Origin: Pseudanabaena sp. UWO311
GTDB lineage: Bacteria > Cyanobacteriota > Cyanobacteriia > Pseudanabaenales > Pseudanabaenaceae
Assembly (NCBI RefSeq): GCF_006937785.1
Contig: NZ_SJEE01000009.1
Coordinates: forward strand, 62,001-126,000
Reading direction: 5' to 3'
Length of the DNA: 64,000 bases
This document shows positions 34,912 to 43,891 of this stretch, piece by piece. The translations under genes were made by a program, and so were the position numbers. The notes below the pieces were generated by a model that saw only the letters and a program-made list of their open reading frames with translations, was not told the DNA's origin and made no database searches. How positions within the stretch are numbered: the stretch's first letter is position 1; each line of letters begins with the position of its first letter.

Positions 34912-35004
34912 GATAATTAGTAAAGTTTTCTATAGAAAATACAAGGGAAATCTTAACTATTGATAGCTATTTCATATTAATGACTGCGTTTAATATACGG
35001 TGTT

Positions 35005-35117
35005 AAGGATAAGTACCTCAGCATAATTAAAAACCTAGAGCCAAAAACTTTATCGCCCGCGCAGCAGGCGGTAAAGTTTTTAGGGTTTTATATTTAATTA
35101 TGCTTAGATACTTAATC
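35005..35117. repeat. AATTAAA-ended palindromic element
   Basis: Outer ends AAGGATAAGT and ACTTAATCCTT are near-inverted. Inner ends AGCATAATTAAA and TTTAATTATGCT pair exactly. The core has AAAACTTTA-TCGCC, CGCGCAGCAGGCG and TAAAGTTTT. It lies upstream of the mechanosensitive-channel gene. Confidence 0.8.
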
Positions 35118-35144
35118 CTTAGTTCTTTACATTGAGGTTGCAGT

Positions 35145-36731
35145 ATGCGCGAGTTGACTTCTTTCGTCTTGGCACAAGCCTCGACGACGAAGAGTTTTGC
35201 GGTCGAAGATTTACTTAAACCTGATGGAATCGTATTCCAGCTTGTCTTTGCGATCGCTATCTTAGTGGGTGGTTGGGTAATTGCCATATTTTTCTCTTCT
35301 ATGACGGAAGGATTACTGAAAAGGACAGATGTTGATAACAAACTGTCGAATTGGTTAACAGGTTCTCGTAGTACTAGTCTGCCAATTGAGAAATGGGCAG
35401 GTATTACAGTTTTTTGGATCATCATCCTGTTCACTTTGGTAGGATTTTTCCAATTTCTGAGATTAGATGCAGTTGCGACTCCACTAAATAGTTTGCTAGC
35501 GCAAATTGCTTCATTCTTGCCGAAACTTGGCGGAGCCGCGATTATCGCAGGCATCGCATGGGTCTTAGCAACCATCAGTAAAGTCATTGTCGGACGTTAT
35601 TTGCGATCGGCTCAAGTTGATACCAAGGTAAATGAGAGTGTTGGTGAATCAAATACTGAAGTGATGCCTCTTAGTGAGACTCTATCCTCGGCTTTATATT
35701 GGTTTATCCTGCTACTCTTTTTACCTCTAATTCTTGATACCCTTGGCTTGGTTCAAGCACTTCAGCCCATTCAAAATCTGGTCAATCAGGTCTTGAGCGC
35801 TCTACCAAAAATCCTCAAGGCGTTGATGATTGGTGGAATCGGCTGGTTGATTGCGCAAGTAGTAAAGCGAATTGTCACGAATCTCTTAGCTACTAGTGGT
35901 GCAGATCGGTTTCTTCAGCGTTGGACTCCCAGTCAAACTGAATATACTCTGTCTCAAGTTGTAGGGAACTTCATCTATGTATTGATTCTGATCCCCACAG
36001 CTATATCTACATTAGAAGCATTAGAAGTTGGTGCAATCTCTCGCCCTGCCACAGCAATGCTTGATCAAGTATTGCGCTTCTTACCTCAAGTTTTTGTTGC
36101 TAGTGCGATTCTCACGGTTGCCTATTTCCTTGGTCAATTTGCTAGAGACATTATTTCTGGAATTTTGACGGGCCTGGGCTTTAACAATATCTTGCAATGG
36201 TTAGGATTCTCGGCGATCGCATCAGCACCAACGGAATCACGTGTAAATGTAGATGATGACAATAGCTCCATCACTTCACTTCCACCACAAACACCTTCGC
36301 AAATCGTTGGCATCATCATTTTTCTAGCAATTATGCTAGTGGCGATCGCTACAGCCACCGATGTTTTACAGATTAATGCGCTCACCCGTATTGTCTTTGG
36401 AGTGCTGCTAGTAGCAGGTCAAGTTTTAAGCGGCGTAGTTATTTTTGCGATCGGCTTATACCTTGCTAATCTTGCGTTTAACTTGATTACGAGTACTGGC
36501 GGCCGTCAATCCCGAATCCTCGGTCATGCGGCTCGGATTTCGATTGTTGCTCTGATTACAGCAATGGCTCTCAAACAGATGGGTATCGCTAGTAATATTG
36601 TCGATCTCGCCTTTGGCTTATTAACTGGCGCAATTGCAGTTGCGATCGCAGTTGCCTTTGGTTTAGGTGGCAAAGATATTGCTTCTCAACAATTGCGTGA
36701 ATGGCTAGAATCATTCAAACGGAACGACTAA
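35145..36731 (+). CDS. Mechanosensitive ion channel-family protein with repeated TM-helix motifs
   Basis: 528 residues, strongly hydrophobic, with about eleven membrane segments. It contains several copies of the conserved TM-helix motif of MscS-type proteins (L-P-K-L-G-G-A-A-I-I-A-G-I-A-W, L-P-K-I-L-K-A-L-M-I-G-G-I-G-W, L-P-Q-V-F-V-A-S-A-I-L). It ends with A-F-G-L-G-G-K-D-I-A-S-Q-Q-L, the amphipathic pore-lining pattern of MscS. The usual C-terminal cytoplasmic vestibule is missing, so this is the TM-helix subgroup and not a classic MscS. It likely responds to membrane tension; unproven. Confidence 0.85.
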   Translation: MRELTSFVLAQASTTKSFAVEDLLKPDGIVFQLVFAIAILVGGWVIAIFFSSMTEGLLKRTDVDNKLSNWLTGSRSTSLPIEKWAGITVFWIIILFTLVGFFQFLRLDAVATPLNSLLAQIASFLPKLGGAAIIAGIAWVLATISKVIVGRYLRSAQVDTKVNESVGESNTEVMPLSETLSSALYWFILLLFLPLILDTLGLVQALQPIQNLVNQVLSALPKILKALMIGGIGWLIAQVVKRIVTNLLATSGADRFLQRWTPSQTEYTLSQVVGNFIYVLILIPTAISTLEALEVGAISRPATAMLDQVLRFLPQVFVASAILTVAYFLGQFARDIISGILTGLGFNNILQWLGFSAIASAPTESRVNVDDDNSSITSLPPQTPSQIVGIIIFLAIMLVAIATATDVLQINALTRIVFGVLLVAGQVLSGVVIFAIGLYLANLAFNLITSTGGRQSRILGHAARISIVALITAMALKQMGIASNIVDLAFGLLTGAIAVAIAVAFGLGGKDIASQQLREWLESFKRND

Positions 36732-36772
36732 AAAGCAAAAAAGATTCACTAAGTGAATCTTTTTTGCTTTTT
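36730..36772. terminator. Bidirectional terminator
   Basis: AAAAAGCAAAAAAGATTCACT, centre A, and complement with T-runs on both strands. It serves the channel gene and the convergent nucleotidyltransferase. Confidence 0.8.
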
Positions 36773-36783
36773 AATTTATTTTT

Positions 36784-36811
36784 CAACTCTCCCTTTGGGA
36801 GAGTTTTTTTG
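36784..36811 (+). terminator. Second hairpin with T-run
   Basis: AACTCTCCC-TTT-GGGAGAGTTTTTTT. Stem plus T-run in the plus direction, 2 bases before the nucleotidyltransferase stop. Confidence 0.7.
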
Positions 36812-36812
36812 T

Positions 36813-37769
36813 TTAAATTAACATTGAACCTGCGGCATATATGCCTGAAGCGATCGCCCGATTAACTAACGAATTTGCGCCAATTAAAGTTTGCGATGGA
36901 ATTTGAGCATCTTTACCAATAGAAGCATCTTCTCCCACATAACAAGGCGCATTCAAAACTGCTCCCTCAGATATCTTAGCCGTTTTCGCGATCCAAATAC
37001 CTTCACTTCTCTGCTCAACGCGATCGTCAAAATCATAGGCAACCTGACCTTCCAAAACATCAACTTGCGCTTGAAAATACTTCTCAGGTGTTCCCATATC
37101 CATCCAATAGCCATCCCATACAAATCCCATCATCTTTAATCCTCGTTCCAAAACATTGGGGAAAACTCTCCTTTCAAAGCTTAGAGGCTCACCCGTCGGA
37201 TAGATGTCGAAAATCTTTGGTTCAAGAACATAGGTTCCTGCGTTAATTGTATCGATACCTTGAGCAAGAAATTCTACCGCTTGCTCTGCATTCGGTTTTT
37301 CACGAAAAGCTTGTACCTGACTTTGCTCATTAATTTCTACTAAGCCAAAAGGCGTAATGTCAGGAACTCTTGTCAAGGTCAAAGTTGCATCAGCTTGAGT
37401 TTCCTTATGAAACTTTATTAGCGCCGTCAAGTCTAAATTAGTAAGAATATCGGCATTGAACACGATCAATGACTCACCTGTGAAATATGGCTCTGCTAGC
37501 TTAATAGCGCCTGCGGTATCGAGAGGGGTTGACTCTTCGATATAGCGAATTTTCACCCCAAAGCGATCGCCGTCCCCAAAATAATCGATTACTTGTCGCG
37601 CTTGATACTGCACGTTTAGCAAAATGTCGCAGACACTAGCTTCACGACAACGATTGATCATCCACTCTAAAAATGGGCGATCAACTAGAGGTAGCATTGG
37701 CTTAGGACATCCATAGGTCAAGGGTCGGAGGCGTGTTCCTTTTCCACCAGCAATAATTACAGCTTGCAT
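36813..37769 (-). CDS. Sugar-1-phosphate nucleotidyltransferase (mannose-1-P guanylyltransferase-like)
   Basis: 318 residues from the ATG at 37769. The frame stays open upstream for over 110 codons, but M-Q-A-V-I-I-A-G-G-K-G-T-R-L-R-P-L is the exact expected N-terminus. That motif binds the nucleotide; L-P-L-V-D-R-P-F-L-E-W and I-V-F-N-A-D-I-L supply substrate and metal binding. The C-terminal part reads as left-handed beta-helix hexapeptides (I-S-E-G-A-V-L-N-A-P, V-G-E-D-A-S-I-G). GDP-mannose pyrophosphorylase is the best guess over glucose-1-P thymidylyltransferase. It could use the product of mannose-6-P isomerase (9.6 kb) after a mutase step. Confidence 0.88.
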   Translation of the reverse strand: MQAVIIAGGKGTRLRPLTYGCPKPMLPLVDRPFLEWMINRCREASVCDILLNVQYQARQVIDYFGDGDRFGVKIRYIEESTPLDTAGAIKLAEPYFTGESLIVFNADILTNLDLTALIKFHKETQADATLTLTRVPDITPFGLVEINEQSQVQAFREKPNAEQAVEFLAQGIDTINAGTYVLEPKIFDIYPTGEPLSFERRVFPNVLERGLKMMGFVWDGYWMDMGTPEKYFQAQVDVLEGQVAYDFDDRVEQRSEGIWIAKTAKISEGAVLNAPCYVGEDASIGKDAQIPSQTLIGANSLVNRAIASGIYAAGSMLI

Positions 37770-37818
37770 AGAGTTGTTGACTTGCGGTATATGTTGTTTG
37801 TTGAGCATTATAGAAGTT

Positions 37819-38922
37819 ATGGAGTGGTGTGTGAGTAATAGACCGATAACTGCATCCAAAATTCGGTCAGCCGATACCACCAATCGGGCTGATTTGCCTA
37901 TTAATTTACTAGAACCAGTGCAAATCGATGCAGTTCCCACAACTATTACTAAAACTATTACAAATATTAAGCGCATCCCCTTTGCAAAAATTGGGTTTAC
38001 CTTATCCCTATTAGTTTCTATTGGCGCTGGTACTCTTTTAGGTCGGATCATCCCGATCAATGCTTTAGATTGGGGTGGTCTGTTGTCAGGACGCAAACCT
38101 GAAGAGGTCTTGATGGAGGGGTTAGGGCGCAAGTTAGACCGTCCCTATCAGATTTTGGTTATGGGTGTAGATCGAGTGCTTGATGCTCCCCTCGGCTCTC
38201 CAGCATCCTTTAATGGTCGTAGCGATAGTATGTTGCTAATTCGTCTCGATCCCATCGATCGCTCTGTGCAGATGCTATCCATCCCGCGCGATACGCAAGT
38301 GCCAATTCCAGGCTATGGGGTGACCAAAATTAATGCAGCGAATGTCTATGGTGGCTCTTCGCTAGCGCAAGAGGTAGTTTCTGAGAAACTTAATGGTGTT
38401 GAAATTGATCGCTATGTGCGTGTAGATACCTCTGGGCTATCAGCTTTAGTGGATGCCCTAGGCGGCATTGAGGTGAATGTACCAAAGCGAATGAAGTACA
38501 AGGACAATACTCAAAAGCTCAATATCGATCTTTATGCAGGTGTGCAGACGTTAAATGGGGAACAGGCTGAAGGATTCTCTAGATTTCGCCATGATGAAGA
38601 GGGAGATATCGGGCGGATTAAGCGACAACAGATTGTCTTGAAGGCTGTGAAGGCGAAAATTGCTAATCCTTCGGTGGTGCTGAATCTTCCTAATCTGATT
38701 AACGTCATGCAAAAACATGTGGACTCTAATCTCAGCTTTGACGAGATGATGGCGATCGCAACATTTAGTATGACTTTAAAACCTGACCAAATCCAAGCCA
38801 CTAGTCTGAAAGGTAGACCCAGTGAGCCAAATGAGTTTCGCTTTAGTTATTGGATTGTGACTCCTGAAGATGTCGATCAGGCGATCGCAGATAAATTTAC
38901 CACCAAACAAAAGCCTCAATAA
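37819..38922 (+). CDS. LytR-CpsA-Psr (LCP) family cell-wall ligase
   Basis: 367 residues from the ATG at 37819; a GTG at 37831 and an upstream TTG at 37774 are alternatives. One N-terminal TM anchor (F-A-K-I-G-F-T-L-S-L-L-V-S-I-G-A-G) precedes the LCP domain: I-L-V-M-G-V-D, R-S-D-S-M-L-L-I-R-L, S-I-P-R-D-T-Q-V, K-I-N-A-A and R-Y-V-R-V-D. A later R-F-R-H-D-E-E-G-D-I-G-R-I-K-R-Q-Q motif completes it. LCP enzymes attach polymers to peptidoglycan from lipid-linked donors. It is divergent from the nucleotidyltransferase with only ~50 bp between, a pairing consistent with wall polysaccharide work. Confidence 0.92.
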   Translation: MEWCVSNRPITASKIRSADTTNRADLPINLLEPVQIDAVPTTITKTITNIKRIPFAKIGFTLSLLVSIGAGTLLGRIIPINALDWGGLLSGRKPEEVLMEGLGRKLDRPYQILVMGVDRVLDAPLGSPASFNGRSDSMLLIRLDPIDRSVQMLSIPRDTQVPIPGYGVTKINAANVYGGSSLAQEVVSEKLNGVEIDRYVRVDTSGLSALVDALGGIEVNVPKRMKYKDNTQKLNIDLYAGVQTLNGEQAEGFSRFRHDEEGDIGRIKRQQIVLKAVKAKIANPSVVLNLPNLINVMQKHVDSNLSFDEMMAIATFSMTLKPDQIQATSLKGRPSEPNEFRFSYWIVTPEDVDQAIADKFTTKQKPQ

Positions 38923-38950
38923 AAAAAGCAGCGCCTAGCGCTGCTTTTTT
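38923..38950 (+). terminator. Terminator after the LCP gene
   Basis: AAAAAAGCAGCGC-CTA-GCGCTGCTTTTTT right after the stop. It lies 12 bases before the 3' end of the convergent tRNA gene. Confidence 0.85.
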
Positions 38951-38961
38951 GTTCTTTAGAA

Positions 38962-39035
38962 CGGGCCAGGAGGGATTCGAACCCCCGACACCGTGGTCCG
39001 TAGCCACGTGCTCTAGTCCACTGAGCTACAAGCCC
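38962..39035 (-). tRNA. tRNA-Arg (anticodon ACG)
   Basis: On the minus strand the 74 bases fold as a tRNA. The 5' end is GGGCTTG, the D-arm AGCTCAGTGGACTAGAGC, the anticodon arm CGTGG-CTACGGA-CCACG and the T-arm contains GGTTCGAATC. Acceptor pairing to CTGGCCC has one U-U mismatch. ACG reads CGN arginine codons after A34-to-I editing. CCA is not encoded. Confidence 0.92.
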
Positions 39036-39172
39036 TTAACTCGCGAATCTAATGATAACACAGTGTGCAATCTTGACAAGCAAAAAATAAATTTTCTTTT
39101 TGCAAATAATGAAAACGCCGCTTTCATGATCTGGGTTAAGTATAATCAAATCAACTTAGCCTGCTGAAAATT

Positions 39173-39366
39173 ATGGTTAGCATAGCGATCGCAGATCCAT
39201 CAATCCCTCAAAAAATCTCTCTTGAGGAATGGGCGATCGCCTCACCGTCAGAAATATTGTGGTTTTTACTCAAGACTCACGCAAAATCTATGTTGCAGAT
39301 GAGGCGATCGCATCTACAGTGCTTGAAGGCTTTATCATGTCTGTGAATAATTTGCTAGGTGTCTAG
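39173..39366 (+). pseudogene. Remnant of an Uma2-family gene
   Basis: The ATG at 39173 gives a typical Uma2 start (M-V-S-I-A-I-A-D-P and Q-K-I-S-L-E-E-W). The sequence then jumps frame to a typical Uma2 end (V-F-T-Q-D-S-R-K-I-Y, E-G-F-I-M-S-V-N-N-L-L-G-V) with TAG at 39364-39366. Only ~65 codons remain of the ~200 in the family, so the middle, with the whole active site, has been deleted. Confidence 0.7.
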
Positions 39367-39434
39367 ATGCCGCATAGTTCATCAAGATTTGCTTTAGCGT
39401 ATTTTCCTTTTACCCTTTTCCTTTTTTCTTGATC

Positions 39435-39650
39435 TCAGGCGTACATCAACCGTCCTTTGGGTGTGGGAATGACTCTACCTAGCACTTTTGCAGTTTCTAT
39501 CCATTCTTGAATGATGATTTCGGCATTGGCTACTGCTTCGGCATAGCTCTGTCCATCTGCCATACAACCTGCAAGTTCAGGAACTTCAACGATGAAGGCT
39601 TCATCTGCTTCACTCCAATAAACAATTAATTCGTATTTAATTGGTGTCAT
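39435..39650 (-). CDS. hicB: HicB-family antitoxin
   Basis: 71 residues from the ATG at 39650; the frame is open further upstream but M-T-P-I-K-Y-E-L-I-V-Y-W fits the family. It has the HicB partial RNase H-like fold (W-S-E-A-D-E-A-F-I-V-E-V-P-E-L-A-G-C and Y-A-E-A-V-A-N-A-E-I-I-I-Q-E-W-I-E). It is the short form and shows no added DNA-binding domain. Its start overlaps the 3' end of hicA by 14 bases. Confidence 0.9.
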   Translation of the reverse strand: MTPIKYELIVYWSEADEAFIVEVPELAGCMADGQSYAEAVANAEIIIQEWIETAKVLGRVIPTPKGRLMYA

Positions 39651-39897
39651 TTTCTTTGAGTTTATATCTGAGGATAGCATTTCTGATTTGTTTGACTTGG
39701 TAGGCTTTGGCTTTACCTTGCTTAGATTGTATATTGAGAATTTCGGGAATGTCGTCTTTGGAGAAAATATGATGGCTACCGTTGATTCTTTCACTAAAGC
39801 CCAACCGCTTTAAAAATTGACAGAGGGTGTCAAAATCAATACTGTTGTCGCTGCCACCATCAAGCAGTTTTTGTCTAAATTTTTCGTGTTTTCCCAT
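39637..39897 (-). CDS. hicA: HicA-family mRNA interferase toxin
   Basis: 86 residues with the double-stranded RNA-binding-like HicA fold. The catalytic His is in N-G-S-H-H-I-F, after L-K-R-L-G-F-S-E-R-I. G-K-A-K-A-Y-Q-V-K-Q-I and a C-terminal helix follow. The N-terminal ~25 residues (G-K-H-E-K-F-R-Q-K-L-L) are the usual longer cyanobacterial start. Its ATG directly abuts the stop of the upstream TPR gene, so the three genes are probably one transcript. Confidence 0.88.
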   Translation of the reverse strand: MGKHEKFRQKLLDGGSDNSIDFDTLCQFLKRLGFSERINGSHHIFSKDDIPEILNIQSKQGKAKAYQVKQIRNAILRYKLKENDTN

Positions 39898-41841
39898 TTA
39901 TATCGCTTTCGTGTCTTTGAACATAATCTCATAATTTTGGCGGACTGTGACTGTATTGGGATGCTCAGAACCGAGGGCTTTTTCAAGAATTTGGATAGCT
40001 CGCAGATAGAGAGGTTCGGCTTCGCTGTAATTCCCTTGCGCTCGGTAAAGTTCTGCGAGATTGTTGAAACTGATGGCGATATCGGGATGATCTACTCCTA
40101 GTTGACGTTCCCTGATTTCGAGCGATCGCAGATAGAGAGGTTCGGCTTCGCTATACTTCCCTTGTGCTCGGTAAAGTTCTGCGAGATTGTTGAGTCTTTG
40201 GGCGACATCTGGATGGTCTGCTCCTAGTTGGCGTTCTTTGATTTCGAGCGATCGCAGATAGAAAGGTTCGGCTTCGCTGTACTTCCCTTGCGATTCGTAA
40301 AGTTCTGCGAGATTGTTGAGGATTATATGTACATGGGGAGGGGCTATGCCCTGTTCTTCTATGATTTCAAACAATCGAATGCTGAGAGATTCTGCTTCGC
40401 AATAAATCCCTTGCGAACGGTAAAATTCTGCGAGATTGTAAAGGCTTATGGTAAAAGAGGGACAGAAAATAATTGTGTATGATCCATCAGATTTTAGTTG
40501 CTGCCCTCTGATTTCGAGGGATCGCAGATAGAGGAGTTCGGCTTCGCTAAACTTTCCCTGAGATTTATAAAGGGCGGCAAGATTGTTGAGACTCCAGACG
40601 ACTGGGTCAGGATGTACTTCTAGCTGTTGTTCTCTGATTTCAAGCGATCGCAGATAGAGCGGTTCTGCTTCGCTGTACTTCCCTTGTGATCGGTAACATT
40701 CTGCGAGATTATTCAGTCCGTTAGCGGAATGTTGCTTCCCTCTAATTTCGAGCGATCGCAGGTAGAGCGGTTCAGCTTCACTATACTTCCCTTGCACTAG
40801 GTAAATTCCTGCAAGAGTATTGAGGATTCGAGAAACAAATTCATGATCTGCACCATAAACTTGCTCCCAGATTTCGAGCCATCGCAAATAGAGAGGTTCG
40901 GCATTGCTGTACTTCCCTTGAGAATAGTAAATTAATGCGAGATTACTGAGTCTCTCGACAATAGAGTGTGGGTATGAATCTATTCGCTGTTCAGCGATTT
41001 CGAGCAATCGCAGATAGAGAGGTTCAGCTTCACGGTATTTACCTTGCGCACGATAAAGTTCTGCGAGCTTGTTGAGACTGGAGGCGAGAATGGCATGGTG
41101 TGTGCCTATCTGCCGCTCGAAAAGCTCCAAATCTTTTTGATGAAGTTTTTCAATTTTAGAATATGAAAATGAATTTACACCTAATAATTCTCTTTGGGCT
41201 CTGTCTATATCGCGCATAAGATTGTCTCGAAGAGGCGATTCAGGGTCTTGAGCGTTCAATTCATCCATTCGTTTTTGCAGTTCAACAGGAATTACAAATG
41301 GAGTTGGCGTTGGCAGTGGTTTACGCCGCTTCATGAGCAAAGTTCTCGGCTGGGAGAAGTCAAATACACCATTCCGCCAACTCCAAAAATCGGGAGCTTG
41401 TTTTGCTAGAGAATTAGCGATCGCTGGAGTTAGCCAGATCAAAATAGAAAACGTAAATTCTTGCCATGATTTCAAAGTCCCTTGCAAAGATGAAAAGAAT
41501 TTTTCTTCAGTGGATTTTTGCTCATACAAGGGAATATTTGATAGTGTATCTGCCCCTATCACTGTAACCAACACAGGAGCATTTAACGAATTTAGCCCTG
41601 ATTCTCTCTCTACTAAATCTAGCAAGCACTTACTCAGGCTAGGTTGCTGACTCGTGACACTGACGCGATGACAACTTACACCCTTAGCACTCAATTCCGT
41701 CTCATAATTAAAGATTATTTCATTACGAGAAATCTGATTATCACAGATAGCCACTAACAAGTTTAATTTCCCATGACTAGCTTGTACCGACTTGATCAAC
41801 TGTCTTAAATCATTTTGGCTCTGACTATCTTGATCTTCCAT
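39898..41841 (-). CDS. Protein with degenerate NTPase-like head and kinesin-light-chain-type TPRs
   Basis: 647 residues. The first ~190 resemble the cyanobacterial NTPase-like head: L-R-Q-L-I-K-S-V-Q-A-S-H-G-K-L-N-L-L-V-A, then F-S-I-L-I-W-L-T-P and A-P-D-F-W-S-W-R-N-G-V-F-D-F. It has no Walker A lysine loop. From ~240 to the end are about nine TPRs of 42 residues (Y-R-A-Q-G-K-Y-S-E-A-E-P-L-Y). hicA and hicB follow without a gap. Likely a protein-binding scaffold; partners unknown. Confidence 0.82.
   Translation of the reverse strand: MEDQDSQSQNDLRQLIKSVQASHGKLNLLVAICDNQISRNEIIFNYETELSAKGVSCHRVSVTSQQPSLSKCLLDLVERESGLNSLNAPVLVTVIGADTLSNIPLYEQKSTEEKFFSSLQGTLKSWQEFTFSILIWLTPAIANSLAKQAPDFWSWRNGVFDFSQPRTLLMKRRKPLPTPTPFVIPVELQKRMDELNAQDPESPLRDNLMRDIDRAQRELLGVNSFSYSKIEKLHQKDLELFERQIGTHHAILASSLNKLAELYRAQGKYREAEPLYLRLLEIAEQRIDSYPHSIVERLSNLALIYYSQGKYSNAEPLYLRWLEIWEQVYGADHEFVSRILNTLAGIYLVQGKYSEAEPLYLRSLEIRGKQHSANGLNNLAECYRSQGKYSEAEPLYLRSLEIREQQLEVHPDPVVWSLNNLAALYKSQGKFSEAELLYLRSLEIRGQQLKSDGSYTIIFCPSFTISLYNLAEFYRSQGIYCEAESLSIRLFEIIEEQGIAPPHVHIILNNLAELYESQGKYSEAEPFYLRSLEIKERQLGADHPDVAQRLNNLAELYRAQGKYSEAEPLYLRSLEIRERQLGVDHPDIAISFNNLAELYRAQGNYSEAEPLYLRAIQILEKALGSEHPNTVTVRQNYEIMFKDTKAI
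39960..41080 (-). repeat. Tandem ~126-bp coding repeats of the TPR gene
   Basis: The 42-codon TPR units are highly alike at DNA level, for example repeated GAGCGATCGCAGATAGAGAG and GGTTCGGCTTCGCTGTACTT. This suggests recent unit duplication or gene conversion. Confidence 0.75.
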
Positions 41842-42051
41842 GACAAATATCGCTTTATTGAGTAGTTTTTGTTTGAAAAAATCTATCGATATCGTATAAA
41901 TAACATAATTGTAAAGATCACCTTGCGTAAACCTTGGAGCCTATCGCCCCAAACCACAAAGTTCGGCGATGAGCACATTGAAAAAGCTCTAAAGCCAAGC
42001 ATTACTGATCAACTGAATCCAAGCTAAAGTATAAGTGGCAACGTTCTTTAG

Positions 42052-43857
42052 TTGGTTTCTGTGCAAGAAGATTTTCGGTTAATTGTCGATTTAGTAACTG
42101 TTCTTGCGGCTGCTTCCTTTGGCGGATTACTGGCGGCGGCGCTGCGATTACCAGTTTTGTTGGGTTACATCTTTGGCGGCATCGTCGTTGGTCCCACAGG
42201 TTTAGGGCTGATCAAAGAATTGATACAGGTAGAAACCCTCGCTCAGTTTGGGGTTGCTTTTTTGCTGTTTGCCCTCGGTGTTGAGTTTTCCCTCAAGCAA
42301 TTAAATAAAGTGAGAGCGATCGCCCTTGGCGGTGGCACTTTACAAGTCTTGCTAACGATCGCCCTTACCACAGCTGTATCAGTATTTGTAGGATGGGTCG
42401 AGACACCAACCCAAGGAATCTTCTTAGGCGGGATTTTGTCACTATCATCAACGGCAGTAGTGCTGCGCAGCTTGATGGAAACCAATGCTACTGAGTCCGC
42501 ACAGGGACAAGTGACGCTGGGTATGTTGATCATCCAAGATCTCGCATTGGGATTGATGTTGGCGGTCTTGCCTGCGCTAGATCATCCTGAGTCAGTGGGC
42601 ATCGAAGTGATCAAAGCATTGTCAGTGACTGCTTTATTTGCTGGTGGCGCGATCGCCGCAGGAATCTGGGTGATTCCGCCGTTTTTGAGATGGGTAGCGA
42701 GTACCGAGAGTCGCGAATTATTTTTGTTAAGTGTGATTGTGCTGTGTTTAGGGATTGCGCTCCTAACTGAGTCTTTAGGCTTATCGATTGAAATGGGCGC
42801 ATTCGTCGCAGGTTTGATGATTTCTGAGGTGGAGTACGCCGATCAAGCGCTCACCTATGTCGAACCTTTGCGGGATGTATTTGCCACTTTGTTTTTTGCC
42901 GCGATCGGGATGCTCATCGATCCTGTATTTCTGATTCAGAATTGGGAATTAATTCTCAGTCTGGTTGCGATCGTGATGATCGGTAAATTTTTAATCGTTG
43001 TGCCTTTAGTCAGTATTTTTCGATATCCCTTGCGCGTTGCTATTTTTGCGGGACTAGGTTTAGCCCAGATTGGAGAATTTTCGTTTGTACTCGCTAGTGA
43101 AGGACAGAAGCTAGGTTTGGTTTCGCGTCGAGTGTACTTACTGATTTTGGGGACAACTGCGGTAACGCTGGTGATTACACCGTTCTTGCTGAAGGCAACA
43201 CCACAGATTTTAGAATTACTCGAAAAAGTGCCATTCCTGAAAGCTTGGATGAACAAGCTCGATATGCCCCAAGAGCTTTCCGCCAATGCCGAAATTAAGG
43301 ATCATGTGGTGGTCTGCGGTTATGGTCGGATTGGGCAAGGGATTGTGACTTTGTTGCAGTCCAAGGGATATCCTGTATTGGTAATTGAGGATGCCGAGTC
43401 TAAGATAGAAATTCTGCGATCGCAAAATATCCCATATTTATACGGCAATTGCTCCAGCCCTTTTGTGCTTGAAAAAGCAGAAATAGACCATGCGCGATCG
43501 ATGTTAATTGCCATCTCTGACCCGATCGCCACTAGATTGGCAGTGCAGAGAGCAATATCAATTTCTCCAGTAATTGATATTGTCGTCAGAGCGGAAAAAG
43601 ATGCTGATATCGATACGCTATACCAACTTGGAGCCAAGGAAGTTGTTCATCCTACCTTTGAGGCAAGCTTAGAGCTAACTACACATTTACTGCTATGTCT
43701 GGGCGAAAGCACTCAAGATATTCAGGCAGAAATTATTGCTGTGCGAAGTAGCCGTTATGCTAATTTCCGCCCTGAAATTGCCTGTGTATTGCCTGTGGTT
43801 GTGCCGTTGTTGCCTCCTACCACCAATCTTGTTGAGATTGATGGCAATGCTTCCTGA
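42052..43857 (+). CDS. CPA2-family cation:proton antiporter with TrkA-N domain (KefB/YbaL-like)
   Basis: 601 residues from a TTG start; a GTG 9 bases on is possible. About twelve membrane helices form the Na+/H+ exchanger domain (~5-390), with the unwound-helix region F-V-A-G-L-M-I-S-E-V-E-Y near 258. A cytoplasmic TrkA-N/RCK domain (~410-540) begins V-V-V-C-G-Y-G-R-I-G-Q-G and binds nucleotide. Such proteins exchange K+ or Na+ for H+ across the plasma or thylakoid membrane. Confidence 0.92.
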   Translation: MVSVQEDFRLIVDLVTVLAAASFGGLLAAALRLPVLLGYIFGGIVVGPTGLGLIKELIQVETLAQFGVAFLLFALGVEFSLKQLNKVRAIALGGGTLQVLLTIALTTAVSVFVGWVETPTQGIFLGGILSLSSTAVVLRSLMETNATESAQGQVTLGMLIIQDLALGLMLAVLPALDHPESVGIEVIKALSVTALFAGGAIAAGIWVIPPFLRWVASTESRELFLLSVIVLCLGIALLTESLGLSIEMGAFVAGLMISEVEYADQALTYVEPLRDVFATLFFAAIGMLIDPVFLIQNWELILSLVAIVMIGKFLIVVPLVSIFRYPLRVAIFAGLGLAQIGEFSFVLASEGQKLGLVSRRVYLLILGTTAVTLVITPFLLKATPQILELLEKVPFLKAWMNKLDMPQELSANAEIKDHVVVCGYGRIGQGIVTLLQSKGYPVLVIEDAESKIEILRSQNIPYLYGNCSSPFVLEKAEIDHARSMLIAISDPIATRLAVQRAISISPVIDIVVRAEKDADIDTLYQLGAKEVVHPTFEASLELTTHLLLCLGESTQDIQAEIIAVRSSRYANFRPEIACVLPVVVPLLPPTTNLVEIDGNAS

Positions 43858-43891
43858 ACTAACAGCTAAAAAACACAAATAAAGAAATGCT

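Noticed and set aside
36813-38132. Long 439-codon version of the nucleotidyltransferase
   Set aside because: The first ~118 codons overlap the divergent LCP gene on the other strand and do not resemble the family; the start at 37769 gives the exact expected N-terminus.
39960-41080. Regular ~126-bp repeats as a possible CRISPR array
   Set aside because: The period equals 42 codons of an open TPR gene, and units differ by normal codon changes without unique spacers.
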